From: Pseudomonas sp. PDNC002
Lineage (GTDB): Bacteria; Pseudomonadota; Gammaproteobacteria; Pseudomonadales; Pseudomonadaceae
Length of the DNA stretch: 64,000 nucleotides
Direction: 5' to 3'
NCBI RefSeq assembly: GCF_016919445.1
Contig: NZ_CP070356.1
Span: 6,079,502-6,143,501, forward strand
Below are positions 1-10,031 of the stretch, piece by piece. Within the stretch, counting starts at the first letter, position 1, and each line of letters begins with the position of its first letter. Position numbers and translations under genes: made by a program. The notes below the pieces were generated by a model. That model was not told where the DNA came from. It did not search any database and saw only the letters and a list, made by a program, of their open reading frames with translations.

Positions 1-1286
1 TCTACCTGGTCTACCCGCACTACCGCCGCAAGGTGCGCAAGCTCGGCGACGCGGCCGACCCGTCCCACGTGTACCTGATGGTCACCAGTTTCCGCATCGA
101 CGCGCTGACCACCTCCATGGTCTATCGCTCGGTCATCGAAGAAGCCATTGCCTGCGGCTACCCCACCACCGTGGTGTGCTCCATCGTCGAGATGTCCGAC
201 GAGGTGCTGATCAAGCAGCAGTGGCAGAAGCTCAACCCGCCGGACCACGTCAAGCTCGACTTCGTGCGCATCCCCGGCACCGGCAAGCGCGACGGCCTGG
301 CCCACGGCTTCCGCGCCATCTCCCGCCACCTGCCGGATGAACACGCGGTGGTCGCGGTGATCGATGGCGACACCGTGCTCGAACCCGGCGTGGTGAAGAA
401 GACCGTGCCCTGGTTCAAGCTCTTCCCCAACGTCGGCGGCCTGACCACCAACGAATTCTGCGAAGTGCGCGGCAGCTACGTGATGAGCGAGTGGCACAAG
501 CTGCGCTTCGCCCAGCGCCACATCAACATGTGCTCCATGGCCCTGTCCAAGCGCGTGCTGACCATGACCGGGCGCATGTCGGTATTCCGCGCCGCCGTGG
601 TCACCGACCCGGACTTCATCACCGACGTCGAAAGCGACCACCTCGACCACTGGCGCCTGGGCCGCTTCCAGTTCCTCACCGGTGACGACAAGTCCAGCTG
701 GTACAGCCTGATGCGCCTGGGCTACGACACCTTCTACGTGCCGGACGCGGCGATCAACACGGTCGAGCACCCGCCGGAGAAGAGCTTCATCAAGGCCAGC
801 CGCAAACTGATGTTCCGCTGGTACGGCAACAACCTGCGGCAGAACTCCCGCGCCCTGGCCCTCGGTCCGCAACGCCTGGGCTGGTTCACCAGCGTGGTGC
901 TGTTCGACCAGCGCCTGTCGATGTGGACCTGCCTGCTGGGCCTGGTCGCCGCGATCATCGCCAGCATCAAGTACAGCATCGCCTTCCTGCTCATCTACCT
1001 GCTGTGGATCGGCATCACCCGCTTCGTGCTGACCCTGCTGCTGTCGCTGTCGGGCCACCACATCGGGCCGGCCTACCCGGCGATTCTTTATTACAACCAG
1101 ATCGTCGGCGCCCTGGTGAAGATCTACGTGTTCTTCCGCCTCGACCAGCAGTCCTGGACCCGCCAGAACACCAAGCTCGACCGCGGCCTGGCCAGCTTCC
1201 AGCGCTGGTTCAACACCTGGTCCTCGCGCGCCATGACTTTTTCCGCGGCCAGCGTTTTCGTCGCCGTACTGCTGACCATCGTCTGA
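1..1286 (+). CDS. alg8: Alg8, alginate polymerase catalytic subunit (5' partial)
   Basis: Inner-membrane family 2 glycosyltransferase that polymerises mannuronate from GDP-mannuronate. The reading frame is open to the window edge (first whole codon at position 3), so about 65 N-terminal residues are missing compared with the roughly 494-residue family. The GTG at 33 is an internal codon, not the start. Visible motifs are the nucleotide-sugar DGD motif encoded near 363, an acceptor-site motif (ESDH, then TGDD) near 630-690, and an RKLMFRW segment like the QxxRW site of processive synthases. About three C-terminal membrane segments follow (near 915-1050, 1075-1135 and 1235-1285). It is followed by alg44 after 51 bases; Alg8 and Alg44 are known to act as one polymerase. 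The order alg8-alg44-algK and motif content make the call secure. Confidence 0.97.
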   Translation, partial: YLVYPHYRRKVRKLGDAADPSHVYLMVTSFRIDALTTSMVYRSVIEEAIACGYPTTVVCSIVEMSDEVLIKQQWQKLNPPDHVKLDFVRIPGTGKRDGLAHGFRAISRHLPDEHAVVAVIDGDTVLEPGVVKKTVPWFKLFPNVGGLTTNEFCEVRGSYVMSEWHKLRFAQRHINMCSMALSKRVLTMTGRMSVFRAAVVTDPDFITDVESDHLDHWRLGRFQFLTGDDKSSWYSLMRLGYDTFYVPDAAINTVEHPPEKSFIKASRKLMFRWYGNNLRQNSRALALGPQRLGWFTSVVLFDQRLSMWTCLLGLVAAIIASIKYSIAFLLIYLLWIGITRFVLTLLLSLSGHHIGPAYPAILYYNQIVGALVKIYVFFRLDQQSWTRQNTKLDRGLASFQRWFNTWSSRAMTFSAASVFVAVLLTIV

Positions 1287-1337
1287 AGACTTTCTGTCAG
1301 AGACGCCTCTCTTTAGCTACGAACAGGACTCGACCCC

Positions 1338-2510
1338 ATGAATACCGCCGTCAACGTCAATGTCGTGCATGAATCCGAAGCCCAGCGCCAGCACGCACGG
1401 GTCAAGCTGCCCGCGCGCATCCGCTACATCGGTGGCAACCGCGAAGGCGTCGATGCGCGCCTGCTGGACCTGTCCGCCGGCGGTTTCGCCTTCAGCTCGG
1501 CGAACAACACCCCGGTGCAGGTCGGCGACCTGCACAAGGGCAAGCTGCTGTTCCAGATCGACAGCATCAGCTTCTCCCTGGAAGTGGAATTCCAGGTGCG
1601 CTCCTACGACCGCGACAGCGGCCGCGTCGGTTGCGAATTCCAGCACCTGAAGCCGCGCGAGATCGCCGCCCTGCGTTACCTGATCACCTCCTACCTGGCT
1701 GGCGAGGTAATCAGCGTCGGCGACATGCTCAACACCCTGCAGCGCGAGAACTTCACCAAGGCCCGCAAGCACGGCGCAGGATCGGGCGGCATGGGCTTCT
1801 TCGGCCGCTTCCGCGCCGTCACCGTGAGCACCGCGATCTTCGTGGTCGGCGTTGGCGCCTTCGCGGTGATCCTCAACCAGATCTACAACCTGTACTTCGT
1901 CACCCATGCCGATTCGGGCGTGGTCAGCGTGGCCAACCAGCAGATCACCATGCCCCGCGAAGGCACCGTGGAAAGCCTGGTGGAGCCGGGCGCGGAAGTC
2001 GCCAAGGGCGCGCCGATCGCCTCCTTCTCCGCCAACCTGCTGGACCTGCTCAAGGGCAACCTGACCGAAGAACAGCTCAACCCGAGCAACATCGAGAAGC
2101 TGTTCGGCCACCAGATGAAAGGCACCCTGACCAGCCCGTGCGATTGCCGCGTGGTCGAGCAGCGCGTCGCCAACGGCCAGTTCGCCAACAAGGGCGACGT
2201 GATCTTCACCCTGACCCCGCGCGACAGCACCGCCACCGTCGAGGCGCGCTTCCCCTACCGCAACGCCGCCGAGCTGTCCCCTGGCACCCACGTGAACTTC
2301 CAGGTCGCCGGCGACAGCGAAGTACGCGGCGGCCGCATCCTGCGCACCGCACCGGTGGACGGTGACCTGTCCTCGGAAATCCGCGTGCAGATCACCCCCG
2401 ACCAGCCGCTCGACAGCCAGATGGCTGGCCGCCCGACTGAAGTCAGCATCGGCGGCCTGCCGGGCCGCACCCTGCTGAACAAGGCGATGGCCCTGGCCAC
2501 CGCTCGCTAA
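1338..2510 (+). CDS. alg44: Alg44, c-di-GMP receptor and alginate copolymerase
   Basis: Inner-membrane protein that activates Alg8 when its PilZ domain binds c-di-GMP. The N-terminal PilZ domain (about residues 15-120) keeps the binding residues of the P. aeruginosa protein at the same numbers: R17, R21, D44 and S46 in the RQHAR and DLSAGG motifs. A transmembrane helix follows at about 160-182. The periplasmic part from 190 to 390 resembles HlyD-type membrane fusion proteins and probably bridges to AlgK/AlgX. At 390 residues it has family length. ATG 1338 has an AGGA-type Shine-Dalgarno at about 1324-1328. Regulation of polymer synthesis by c-di-GMP is family knowledge; the intact binding residues are seen here. 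Confidence 0.97.
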   Translation: MNTAVNVNVVHESEAQRQHARVKLPARIRYIGGNREGVDARLLDLSAGGFAFSSANNTPVQVGDLHKGKLLFQIDSISFSLEVEFQVRSYDRDSGRVGCEFQHLKPREIAALRYLITSYLAGEVISVGDMLNTLQRENFTKARKHGAGSGGMGFFGRFRAVTVSTAIFVVGVGAFAVILNQIYNLYFVTHADSGVVSVANQQITMPREGTVESLVEPGAEVAKGAPIASFSANLLDLLKGNLTEEQLNPSNIEKLFGHQMKGTLTSPCDCRVVEQRVANGQFANKGDVIFTLTPRDSTATVEARFPYRNAAELSPGTHVNFQVAGDSEVRGGRILRTAPVDGDLSSEIRVQITPDQPLDSQMAGRPTEVSIGGLPGRTLLNKAMALATAR

Positions 2511-2523
2511 GAGGACTGCCCGC

Positions 2524-3921
2524 ATGAATCGACCTGTCTTGCGACACGCCCCGCATTTGGCACTGGCACTGGCCATCGCCGCAGCCGCCGGTTGCGCCGG
2601 CCTGCCCGACCAGCGACTGGCCCAGGAAGCCCTGGAGCGCGGCGACATCGCCACCGCCCAGGCCAACTTCCAGGCCCTGGCGACCATGGGTTACGCCGAC
2701 GCACAGGTCGGACTGGCCGACATGCAGGCTGCCACCGGCGACCCCGACGAGCAGGCCCGCGCCGAGAAGCTCTACCGCGAAGCCGCCGAGAGCTCGCCTC
2801 GTGCCCGCGCCCGCCTGGGCAAATGGCTGGCGGCCAAGCCCGGCGGCACCGACGCCGAACACCGCGAAGCCGAGCAGTTGCTGAGCCGCGCCTTCAACGA
2901 AGGCGAGGACAGCGCGCTGGTGCCGCTGATCGTCCTCTACCTGCAATACCCGCAGGCCTGGCCGAACGTGAACCCGCAGCAGCGCATCGACCAGTGGCGC
3001 GCCCAGGGACTGCCGCAGGCCGATCTGGCGCAGATCATCCTGTACCGCACCCAGGGCACCTACGACCAGCACCTCACCGAAGTCGAGCAGGTCTGCCAGC
3101 GCTGGCTGAACCGCATGGACGTGTGCTGGATGGAACTGGCCACCGTGTACCAGAAGCAGGGCAACGCGGATAAGCGGAAGGCCCACATCGAAGCACTCAA
3201 GGCAGGCTGGAAAGCCGGCCGCGTGCCGTCCGAGCGCGTCGAATCGGTGGCCGGCGTGCTGGCCGATCCGAACATCGGCACCGCCGACCCGCAGGCTGCG
3301 CAGGCGTTGCTCACCGAGATCGCGCCGACCTACCCGGCCGCCTGGGTCAGCCTGGCCAAGCTGCAGTACGACAACCCCGACCTGGGCGATCTCGACCAGA
3401 TGCTCGACTACCTGAAGAAAGCCCAGGACGCTGCCCAGCCCCGCGCCGAGCTGCTGCTCGGCCGCCTCTACTACGACGGCAAGTGGGCCCCGCAGGAACC
3501 ACAGAAAGCCGAGCAGCACCTGCTCAAGGCCGCCGCCAGCGAACCCCAGGCGCACTACTACCTGGGCCAGATCTACCGCCGCGGCTTCCTCGGCCAGGTC
3601 TACCCGCAGAAGGCCGTGGATCACCTGCTGATCGCCGCCCGCGCCGGCCAGGCCAGCGCCGACATGGCCCTCGCCCAGCTGTATTCGCAGGGCCGAGGCG
3701 TGCGCCCGAACCTGGTCAACGCCTACGTCTTCGGCGAACTCGCCCAGCGCCAGCAGGTACCCACCGCCAGCGACCTGATGGCGCAGCTCGAACCGCAGAT
3801 CCAGCCGGCCGACCGCAGCGCCGCGCAGCAACTGCTCAAGCGTGAAGAACAGGCTCGCGGCGCCAACTGGCAAGCCACCGTCAGCCTTCTGCAGAACAAC
3901 CAGGAACAAGAAAACCTATGA
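2524..3921 (+). CDS. algK: AlgK, alginate export outer-membrane lipoprotein
   Basis: TPR-like periplasmic scaffold lipoprotein that helps localise the AlgE pore and links it to the Alg44/AlgX machinery. The signal peptide ends in a lipobox (AAGC) with acylated Cys24. The rest is repeated helical TPR/Sel1-like units, clearest at about residues 30-120 and 270-430 (for example [14 protein letters not shown] and [11 protein letters not shown]). The 465 residues match family length. ATG 2524 has a GAGGA Shine-Dalgarno 7 bases upstream and sits 13 bases after alg44. Its stop overlaps the algE start (ATGA at 3918-3921), which indicates translational coupling of lipoprotein and porin. Confidence 0.96.
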   Translation: MNRPVLRHAPHLALALAIAAAAGCAGLPDQRLAQEALERGDIATAQANFQALATMGYADAQVGLADMQAATGDPDEQARAEKLYREAAESSPRARARLGKWLAAKPGGTDAEHREAEQLLSRAFNEGEDSALVPLIVLYLQYPQAWPNVNPQQRIDQWRAQGLPQADLAQIILYRTQGTYDQHLTEVEQVCQRWLNRMDVCWMELATVYQKQGNADKRKAHIEALKAGWKAGRVPSERVESVAGVLADPNIGTADPQAAQALLTEIAPTYPAAWVSLAKLQYDNPDLGDLDQMLDYLKKAQDAAQPRAELLLGRLYYDGKWAPQEPQKAEQHLLKAAASEPQAHYYLGQIYRRGFLGQVYPQKAVDHLLIAARAGQASADMALAQLYSQGRGVRPNLVNAYVFGELAQRQQVPTASDLMAQLEPQIQPADRSAAQQLLKREEQARGANWQATVSLLQNNQEQENL

Positions 3922-5582
3922 AGCGCATCGACCCGATGACCACCCCGCGATTCCCAGGTCCTGCCAGTGACGTAGCGAGCGCAGGCCGGGCAAGGCGCGA
4001 CGCGGCGAAACCGCGGAGTTTGCGTGCCGCAAATGAGCAGGTTGAGGCGCGTTGCAACGCAGCCCGGGCCAGCGCAGTAGTCAATGGCGGGGCCTGGCAG
4101 CCGCGAGCTCTGGCTACCGCTATTCGCCGCGCCCGCCTGTTCCCTGCCATGTTCGGCGTCGGCCTGAGCCTCGCCGGCACCCTGTTCGGCAGCCTCGCCC
4201 ATGCGGCGGAAGAACCGCCGAAGAACTTCGGCCTCGACATCAAGGTCACCGCCGAATCCGAGGATGATCGCGACCTGGGCACCGCCCACGGCGGCGACCT
4301 CAACGGCATCGGCCTTGACCTGCGTCCCTGGGCCTTCGGCCAGTGGGGCAACTGGAGCGCCTATGTGATGGGCCAGGCAGTTGCCGCCACCGACACCATT
4401 CAGACCGACACCCTGCAGAACGACGACGTCAACAACGACAGCAGCGGTCGCAGCGACAACAAGCGCGAGCCCGATGACGCCTACCTCGCCCTGCGCGAAT
4501 TCTGGGTGGACTACGCCGGCCTCACCCAGTACCCCGGCGAGCACCTGCGCTTCGGTCGCCAGCGCCTGCGCGAAGACAGCGGCATGTGGCAGGACACCAA
4601 CATCGAGGCCCTGAACTGGACCTTCGACACCACCCTGCTGCGCGCCCACCTTGGCGCCGCCCAGCGCTTCTCCGACTACCGTACCGACATCACTGACCTG
4701 GCGCCGGACGACAAGGACCGCACCCACGTCTTCGGCGATATCTCCACGCAGTGGATGCCCCAGCACTGGGTCGGCCTGCGCGTGCACCACGCCGACGACA
4801 GCGGCAGCCTGCCGGACCCGGGTGAAACCGTCGACTCGCTGGACAAGCGCTCCACCGGCGACCTCACCTGGGTTGGCATCGAGGCCAACGGCGACGGCTA
4901 CAACTGGCGCTCGCAGATGCCGATCAACTATTGGGCCAGCGCCACCTGGCTCACCGGTAACCGCGACCGCCTGACCACCGTCCCGGTAAACGGCGAGCGT
5001 GTCGCCGCCGGCAAGCAGAGCGGCGATGTGGATGCCTACGGCGCGGACCTGGGCCTGCGCTGGAACATCGACGAGCAGTGGCGCGTCGGTGGCGCCTACG
5101 CCCGTGGCAGCGGCGGCGGCAAGAACGGCGAAGACCAGTTCGAACAGACGGGCCTGGAGAGTAACCGCTCCAACTTCACCGGCACCCGAGCCCGCGCGCA
5201 CCGCTTCGGCGAAGCCTTCCGCGGTGAGCTGTCGAACCTTGAGGCCGCCACGCTGTTCGGTTCCTGGCAGCTGCGCGACGACTATGACGCCAGCGTCATC
5301 TACAACAAGTTCCGCCGCGTGGACGGCGATTCGGACATCGGCAACAGCGGCATCACCGCGCCGCTGGTCAATGACTCCAAGGACATCGGCCAGGAAGTCG
5401 ACCTGGTCGTCACCAAGTACTTCAAGCAGGGCCTGCTGCCGGCCTCGATGAGCCAGGCGATCGACGAGCCGTCGGCGCTGATCCGCTTCCGTGGCGGTGT
5501 GTTCAAGCCCGGCGATGCCTACGGCAGCCACGTCGACTCGACCATGCACCACGCCTTCGTCGATGTGATCTGGCGCTTCTGA
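3918..5582 (+). CDS. algE: AlgE, alginate outer-membrane porin with repeat-extended signal peptide
   Basis: 18-strand beta-barrel that exports alginate across the outer membrane. The mature part, beginning near [11 protein letters not shown] (residue 97), is colinear with known AlgE and ends in the aromatic barrel signal WRF. The N-terminus is abnormal. Residues 13-60 are encoded by a 144-base palindromic element (3954-4097), giving a signal peptide of about 96 residues, with the hydrophobic core at about 78-95 and cleavage after AHA. The barrel frame is intact, so this is not a pseudogene. ATG 3918 overlaps the algK stop (ATGA). An internal ATG at 4149 would give a plain 18-residue signal peptide but has no visible Shine-Dalgarno. 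At 554 residues it is about 64 longer than the P. aeruginosa protein. Which start is used in vivo is unknown. Confidence 0.95.
   Translation: MKRIDPMTTPRFPGPASDVASAGRARRDAAKPRSLRAANEQVEARCNAARASAVVNGGAWQPRALATAIRRARLFPAMFGVGLSLAGTLFGSLAHAAEEPPKNFGLDIKVTAESEDDRDLGTAHGGDLNGIGLDLRPWAFGQWGNWSAYVMGQAVAATDTIQTDTLQNDDVNNDSSGRSDNKREPDDAYLALREFWVDYAGLTQYPGEHLRFGRQRLREDSGMWQDTNIEALNWTFDTTLLRAHLGAAQRFSDYRTDITDLAPDDKDRTHVFGDISTQWMPQHWVGLRVHHADDSGSLPDPGETVDSLDKRSTGDLTWVGIEANGDGYNWRSQMPINYWASATWLTGNRDRLTTVPVNGERVAAGKQSGDVDAYGADLGLRWNIDEQWRVGGAYARGSGGGKNGEDQFEQTGLESNRSNFTGTRARAHRFGEAFRGELSNLEAATLFGSWQLRDDYDASVIYNKFRRVDGDSDIGNSGITAPLVNDSKDIGQEVDLVVTKYFKQGLLPASMSQAIDEPSALIRFRGGVFKPGDAYGSHVDSTMHHAFVDVIWRF
3954..4097. 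repeat. Palindromic element inserted inside algE
   Basis: A 144-base segment bounded by 18-base imperfect inverted repeats, CCAGGTCCTGCCAGTGAC at 3954-3971 and the reverse complement of CCAGGCCCCGCCATTGAC at 4080-4097 (15 of 18 positions pair). Partial complementarity continues inward, so the whole segment is a long imperfect palindrome. Its length is exactly 48 codons and it interrupts the algE signal-peptide region without shifting the frame. Its composition and encoded Ala/Arg-rich peptide are unlike the flanking gene. It resembles Pseudomonas intergenic repeats, but its family name is not known to me. Confidence 0.8.
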
Positions 5583-5593
5583 GGACTGTAGCG

Positions 5594-7432
5594 ATGAACA
5601 TCAGAGCCCCCTACTCCGCTCCGGCGCCCTCACCCCAGCCCTCTCCCAGAGGGAGAGGGGGCAGTCCGGCATCAGGATGCACGCCGTACCAGCCGGCCAC
5701 TCCAATCAGCTCCCTCTCCCTCCGGGAGAGGGCTGGGGTGAGGGGGCCGCAAGGCCAGCGCAAGCTAGCCACCGCACCCTGGGCCGGACTGTTGCTGGGC
5801 AGCGTCCTGCTGGCCACTTCGCCTGCCTGGGCGGCGCAGCCCGCAGCCAAGGCCGAAGCCAGCACCGCCCATGCGAAGAAGGCCGACACTGCGAAAGCCA
5901 CTGCAGGCAAGACCGCCGAAGGGGAAAAAGCCCCAGCCGAACAACCGGGCAGCGAGCCGGGCAAGACCCAGACGCTGAAAGAGTCCGGCAACTACACCGT
6001 CACCGCCGCGCCCAGCGAACCGCTGCACCTGGAACCGCCCAAGCTGCCCGACCTCACCGGCTACACCGCCGAAGCGGTGGAGAAGAAGATCGAGCGCAAG
6101 AAGGCCGGCCGGGCCCACATCGAACGCATGGTCCAGCAGCAGCCGTTGAAGGAATTCACCGGCGGCAAGAACCGTCTCGCCGAGTGGGTGAAGCGCCAGC
6201 GCCAGATGCCCCAGGCAATCTTCATCGACGGTGGCTACGTCAACCTCGCCGAGCTCGTCGGCAAGCTGCCGAAGACCGCACTGGAGCAGGTCGAACCGGG
6301 CGTCTACATCGCCCGCCTGCCCATCGTCGTCAGCCAGGGCGCAACCCTGGAGATCGACGGCAAGGTCAAGGAACTGCGCCTGTCCCAGGACCGCGGCTCG
6401 TTCCTGGTCAATGACGGCAAGCTGTTCGTGCGGGACACCAAGGTCACCGCCTGGAACGAGGCGAAGAAGGAACCGGCCTGGTACAAGACCCCCAACGAAT
6501 TCCGCCCCTTCCTGATCTCCTGGGGCGGCGCCGAGGCCTACCTGGTGAACAGCCATTTCACCAGCTTCGGCTACAACGCCTCCAAGGCCTACGGCATCTC
6601 CATCTCGCAGTACAGCCCGGGCATGGACAAGACCATGAAGCGCCCGCGCCCCAAAGGCTGGGTGATCGGCTCGACCTTCGAGGACGCCTGGTACGGCTTC
6701 TACTGCTACGAAGCGGACGACCTGGTGGTACGCGGCAACACCTACAAGAACAACATCGTCTACGGCATCGACCCGCATGACCGTTCACACCGCCTGGTCA
6801 TCGCCGAGAACACCGTCTACGGGACGAAGAAGAAGCACGGCATCATCGTCTCCCGTGAGGTCAACGACAGCTGGATCATCCACAACAAGACCTACGACAA
6901 CCACCTCTCCGGGATCGTCCTCGACCGTAATTCCGAGCGCAACCTGGTGGCCTACAACGAGGTGTACCGCAACCACTCCGACGGCATCACGCTCTACGAG
7001 TCGGGCGACAACCTCATCTACGGCAACCAGGTGCTGGCCAACCTGCGCCACGGCATCCGCATCCGTAACAGCGTGAACATCCGCCTGTACGAGAACCTCG
7101 CGGCCGGCAACAAGCTCATCGGCGTCTACGGCCACATCAAGGACCTGACCGACACCGACCGCAACATCGACCTCGACCCCTTCGACACCAAGGTCTCGCT
7201 GATCGTGGTCGGCGGCAAGCTGGCCGGCAATGGCTCGGGCCCGCTGTCGGTGGATTCGCCGCTGTCGCTGGAGCTCTACAAGGTGGCCATGCTCGGCCCG
7301 ACCAAATCTTCCGGCATCAGCTTCAACGGCGTGCTCGGCGAGAAGCAGGACCAGATCCTGGACCTGCTGGTGCGCCAGCAACGCGCGGTGCTGATCGACC
7401 CCGTCGAAAGCCAGGCCGAACTGCAAAATTGA
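5594..7432 (+). CDS. algG: AlgG, mannuronan C5-epimerase with REPIN-extended signal peptide
   Basis: Periplasmic enzyme that converts D-mannuronate to L-guluronate in the polymer. It has a right-handed beta-helix with NosD/CASH-type repeats at about residues 290-530 and the catalytic DPHD motif at about 393-396 (followed by RSHRLVIAENTVYGTKKKHG). Residues 12-51 are encoded by a REPIN-like element (5627-5744). The hydrophobic signal core follows at about 62-79, with likely cleavage after AWA80. A roughly 45-residue Ala/Lys/Glu-rich linker (about 81-125) precedes the domain. These additions explain 612 residues against about 543 in P. aeruginosa. ATG 5594 has a GAGGA Shine-Dalgarno. The stop lies 11 bases before the algX start. 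Confidence 0.95.
   Translation: MNIRAPYSAPAPSPQPSPRGRGGSPASGCTPYQPATPISSLSLRERAGVRGPQGQRKLATAPWAGLLLGSVLLATSPAWAAQPAAKAEASTAHAKKADTAKATAGKTAEGEKAPAEQPGSEPGKTQTLKESGNYTVTAAPSEPLHLEPPKLPDLTGYTAEAVEKKIERKKAGRAHIERMVQQQPLKEFTGGKNRLAEWVKRQRQMPQAIFIDGGYVNLAELVGKLPKTALEQVEPGVYIARLPIVVSQGATLEIDGKVKELRLSQDRGSFLVNDGKLFVRDTKVTAWNEAKKEPAWYKTPNEFRPFLISWGGAEAYLVNSHFTSFGYNASKAYGISISQYSPGMDKTMKRPRPKGWVIGSTFEDAWYGFYCYEADDLVVRGNTYKNNIVYGIDPHDRSHRLVIAENTVYGTKKKHGIIVSREVNDSWIIHNKTYDNHLSGIVLDRNSERNLVAYNEVYRNHSDGITLYESGDNLIYGNQVLANLRHGIRIRNSVNIRLYENLAAGNKLIGVYGHIKDLTDTDRNIDLDPFDTKVSLIVVGGKLAGNGSGPLSVDSPLSLELYKVAMLGPTKSSGISFNGVLGEKQDQILDLLVRQQRAVLIDPVESQAELQN
5627..5744. repeat. REPIN-like element inserted inside algG
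   Basis: Two inverted REP units face each other. The left arm begins CCCTCACCCCAGCCCTCTCC and the right arm is its mirror ending GGGCTGGGGTGAGGG, each with an internal CCCTCTCCC/GGGAGAGGG hairpin. About 50 bases of spacer lie between. The same REP core occurs near 10144, 13991, 29008 and 56377. Here it is wholly inside the algG reading frame and stays open. Confidence 0.9.
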
Positions 7433-7443
7433 GGACCCGACAC

Positions 7444-8856
7444 ATGAAACGACTGACCATCAACCTGCTGTGCCTGTCGGGCCTCTCCGCTGCCCTGCTG
7501 CTCTCCCACCAGGCCGGCGCCGCCGACGCGCCCAGCTACACCGCGCAACCGGCCGCGGGCCTGTGCCCCACCGCGTCCAACGACGCGGCGTACAACACCA
7601 AGTACCTGGGCTTCTTCACCCACCTGGTGCCGGCCCAGGAAGACTGGCTGTTCCGCACCACCTACGACCTGCGCACCGACTTCGGCACCAGCGCCGAAGG
7701 CTGGCGTGAGCTCAAGCAGCTGCGCGACGAACTCAAGCGCAAGGGCATCGACCTGGTCGTGGTCTACCAGCCCACCCGTGGCCTGGTGAACCGCGAGAAG
7801 CTCAACCCGCAGGAAAAGGCCAGCTTCAACTACGACCTGGCCAAGCAGAACTACCAGGCGGCCATCGCCCAGTTCCGCAAGGCCGGCATCTACACCCCGG
7901 ACTTCTCGCCGCTGTTCGACGAGAAGCAGGAGCATCCTTACTACTTCAAGGGCGACCACCACTGGACGCCGTACGGGGCGATGCGCAGCGCGAAGATCGT
8001 CGCCGACACCCTGAAAGAAATCCCCGCCTACAACGACATTCCGAAGAAGGAATTCGAGAGCAAGCGCGTGGGCCTGCTGTCCAAGCTCGGCACCTTCCAC
8101 AAGGCTGCCGCGCAACTGTGCGGCAGCAGCTACGCACCGCAGTACGTCGATCGCTTCGAGACCGAGCCGGTGGGCGATTCGGGCGGCGGCGATCTGTTCG
8201 GTGAAGGCGGCGATGCCCAGGTTGCGCTGGTGGGTACGTCCAACAGCGGCCCGGCCTACAACTTCGCCGGCTTCCTGGAGCAGTACGGTAAGGTCGACAT
8301 CCTCAACAACGCGGTCTCCGGCGGCGGCTTCGACAGCTCCCTGCTGGCCTACATGACCAGCAAGGAATTCCACGACAAGCCGCCGAAGATCCTCATCTGG
8401 GAATTCGCCACCCACTACGACATGGCGCAGAAGAGCTTCTACCGCCAGGCCATGCCGCTGGTGGACAACGGCTGCGCCGACGGCAAGCCGGCCATCAGCC
8501 GCAAGGTCAAGCTGCACGCGGGCAGCAACGAGGTGCTGCTCAACAGCGGCGCCCTGCCGATCCGCTCGGGCAGCTACACCGCCGACGTCACCTACTCCGA
8601 CCCCGGCGTGCACGAACTCAAGAACACCATCTGGTACATGAACGGTCGTCGCGAGCAGCTGAAGATCGAGCAGTCCAAGGCCGTGGATACCGGCGGACGC
8701 TACGTCTTCGAACTGCGCAACGACGAAGACTGGTCGAACCAGCAGTTCCTCTCCCTGGAGATCGAGGCGCCGGACGACATGCCGGCGGGCCTGGAAGTCG
8801 AGGCCAAGCTCTGTCAGACGCCCAAAGCCAAGTCGGCCGACGTGGCCGCCAACTGA
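7444..8856 (+). CDS. algX: AlgX, terminal alginate O-acetyltransferase
   Basis: Periplasmic SGNH-like enzyme that binds alginate and places acetyl groups on mannuronate; it is also part of the export scaffold. The signal peptide is residues 1-26 (cleavage after AGA). The catalytic residues are visible as D171 and H173 in GDHHWTPYG and S266 in VGTSNSG, each three positions before the P. aeruginosa numbering (D174/H176/S269). A C-terminal carbohydrate-binding region follows at about 340-470. The length of 470 residues is normal. A TTG at 7429 gives a longer frame but overlaps the algG stop. ATG 7444 has a GAGGA site 8 bases upstream and gives a clean signal peptide, so it was chosen. Confidence 0.96.
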   Translation: MKRLTINLLCLSGLSAALLLSHQAGAADAPSYTAQPAAGLCPTASNDAAYNTKYLGFFTHLVPAQEDWLFRTTYDLRTDFGTSAEGWRELKQLRDELKRKGIDLVVVYQPTRGLVNREKLNPQEKASFNYDLAKQNYQAAIAQFRKAGIYTPDFSPLFDEKQEHPYYFKGDHHWTPYGAMRSAKIVADTLKEIPAYNDIPKKEFESKRVGLLSKLGTFHKAAAQLCGSSYAPQYVDRFETEPVGDSGGGDLFGEGGDAQVALVGTSNSGPAYNFAGFLEQYGKVDILNNAVSGGGFDSSLLAYMTSKEFHDKPPKILIWEFATHYDMAQKSFYRQAMPLVDNGCADGKPAISRKVKLHAGSNEVLLNSGALPIRSGSYTADVTYSDPGVHELKNTIWYMNGRREQLKIEQSKAVDTGGRYVFELRNDEDWSNQQFLSLEIEAPDDMPAGLEVEAKLCQTPKAKSADVAAN

Positions 8857-8874
8857 CGCAAGGGAGTTAATTCC

Positions 8875-10005
8875 ATGCCCAGCCTACGCAAGATCAAGAC
8901 ACCCGTTGTCGCCCGCATCGGCCTGACCATCGCGGTCCTCGGCGCGCTGTTCGGCGAGAGCACCACCTATGCCGCCGACCTGATGCCGCCACCGGGCTAC
9001 TTCTCCGCCGTCGGCGACAAGGGCAGCAAGAAGGACGCGGACAGTTGCCCCACCGCCCCGACGCCCTACACCGGCAGCCTGCAGTTCACCAGCAAGTACA
9101 AAGGCTCGGATTCGGCGCGCTCGACCCTGAACGCAGATGCGGAAAAAGAGTTCCGCAGCCAGATCAAGGACATCACCGACATGGAGCGCGGCGCCACCAA
9201 GCTCATCACCCAGTACATGCGCAGCGGCAACAAGGGCGACCTGGACTGCGCGATGAACTGGCTCGACAGCTGGGCGAAGGCCGGCGCGCTGGAAAGCAGC
9301 GACTACAACCACACCGGCAAGTCCATGCGCAAATGGGCGCTGGGCAGCCTATCGTCGTCCTACATGCGCCTGAAGTTCTCCAGCAGCCGCCCGCTGGCGG
9401 CCTACTCCGAGCAATCGAAAGAGATCGAGAACTGGTTCAGCACCCTGGGCAGCCAGGTGGTGCGCGACTGGAGCGATCTGCCGCTGAAGAAGATCAACAA
9501 CCACTCCTACTGGGCCGCCTGGTCGGTGATGTCCACCGCCGTGGTGACCAACCGCCGCGACCTGTTCGATTGGTCGGTGCAGGAATTCAAGGTCGCCGCC
9601 AACCAGGTGGACAACGACGGCTACCTGCCCAACGAACTCAAGCGCCGCCAGCGCGCGCTGTCGTACCACAACTACTCGCTGCCGCCGCTGACCATGATCG
9701 CCGCCTTCGCCCAGGTGAACGGCGTCGACCTGCGCCAGGAAAACAACGGCGCCCTGCAGCGCCTGGCCAACCGCGTGATGCAAGGCGTGGACGACCAGGA
9801 CGCTTTCGACGAGAAAACCGGCAACGACCAGGACATGGGCGACTTGAAGGAGAACAGCAAGTTCGCCTGGCTGGAACCCTACTGCGCGCTCTACAGCTGC
9901 GCGCCGAAGACCCAGGACTGGAAGAAGAAGATGGAGCCGTTCAACAGCTTCCGCCTGGGGGGTGAAGTGACCAAGGTTTTCAACCGTCAGGGGGCGGGGA
10001 GCTGA
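8875..10005 (+). CDS. algL: AlgL, periplasmic alginate lyase
   Basis: Mannuronate-specific lyase of polysaccharide lyase family 5 that clears alginate misdirected into the periplasm. The signal peptide is about residues 1-34 (cleavage near TYAA). The family motif NNHSYWAAW lies at 208-216 with the catalytic Asn/His pair N209/H210, and [11 protein letters not shown] downstream supplies the neutralising Arg and Tyr. At 376 residues it matches the 367-residue P. aeruginosa enzyme. The Shine-Dalgarno (AAGGGAG) lies just before ATG 8875. It is followed by an unusually long 460-base gap filled with repeats before algI. Confidence 0.96.
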   Translation: MPSLRKIKTPVVARIGLTIAVLGALFGESTTYAADLMPPPGYFSAVGDKGSKKDADSCPTAPTPYTGSLQFTSKYKGSDSARSTLNADAEKEFRSQIKDITDMERGATKLITQYMRSGNKGDLDCAMNWLDSWAKAGALESSDYNHTGKSMRKWALGSLSSSYMRLKFSSSRPLAAYSEQSKEIENWFSTLGSQVVRDWSDLPLKKINNHSYWAAWSVMSTAVVTNRRDLFDWSVQEFKVAANQVDNDGYLPNELKRRQRALSYHNYSLPPLTMIAAFAQVNGVDLRQENNGALQRLANRVMQGVDDQDAFDEKTGNDQDMGDLKENSKFAWLEPYCALYSCAPKTQDWKKKMEPFNSFRLGGEVTKVFNRQGAGS

Positions 10006-10031
10006 GGCAGCGCCTATCTCCCTGACTGACC

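Noticed and set aside
3918-4148. algE as a pseudogene disrupted by an insertion
   Set aside because: The insertion is exactly 48 codons, there is no stop or frameshift, and the barrel is complete to its terminal WRF.
7429-7443. TTG 7429 as the algX start
   Set aside because: It overlaps the algG stop; ATG 7444 has a well-placed GAGGA and the expected signal peptide.
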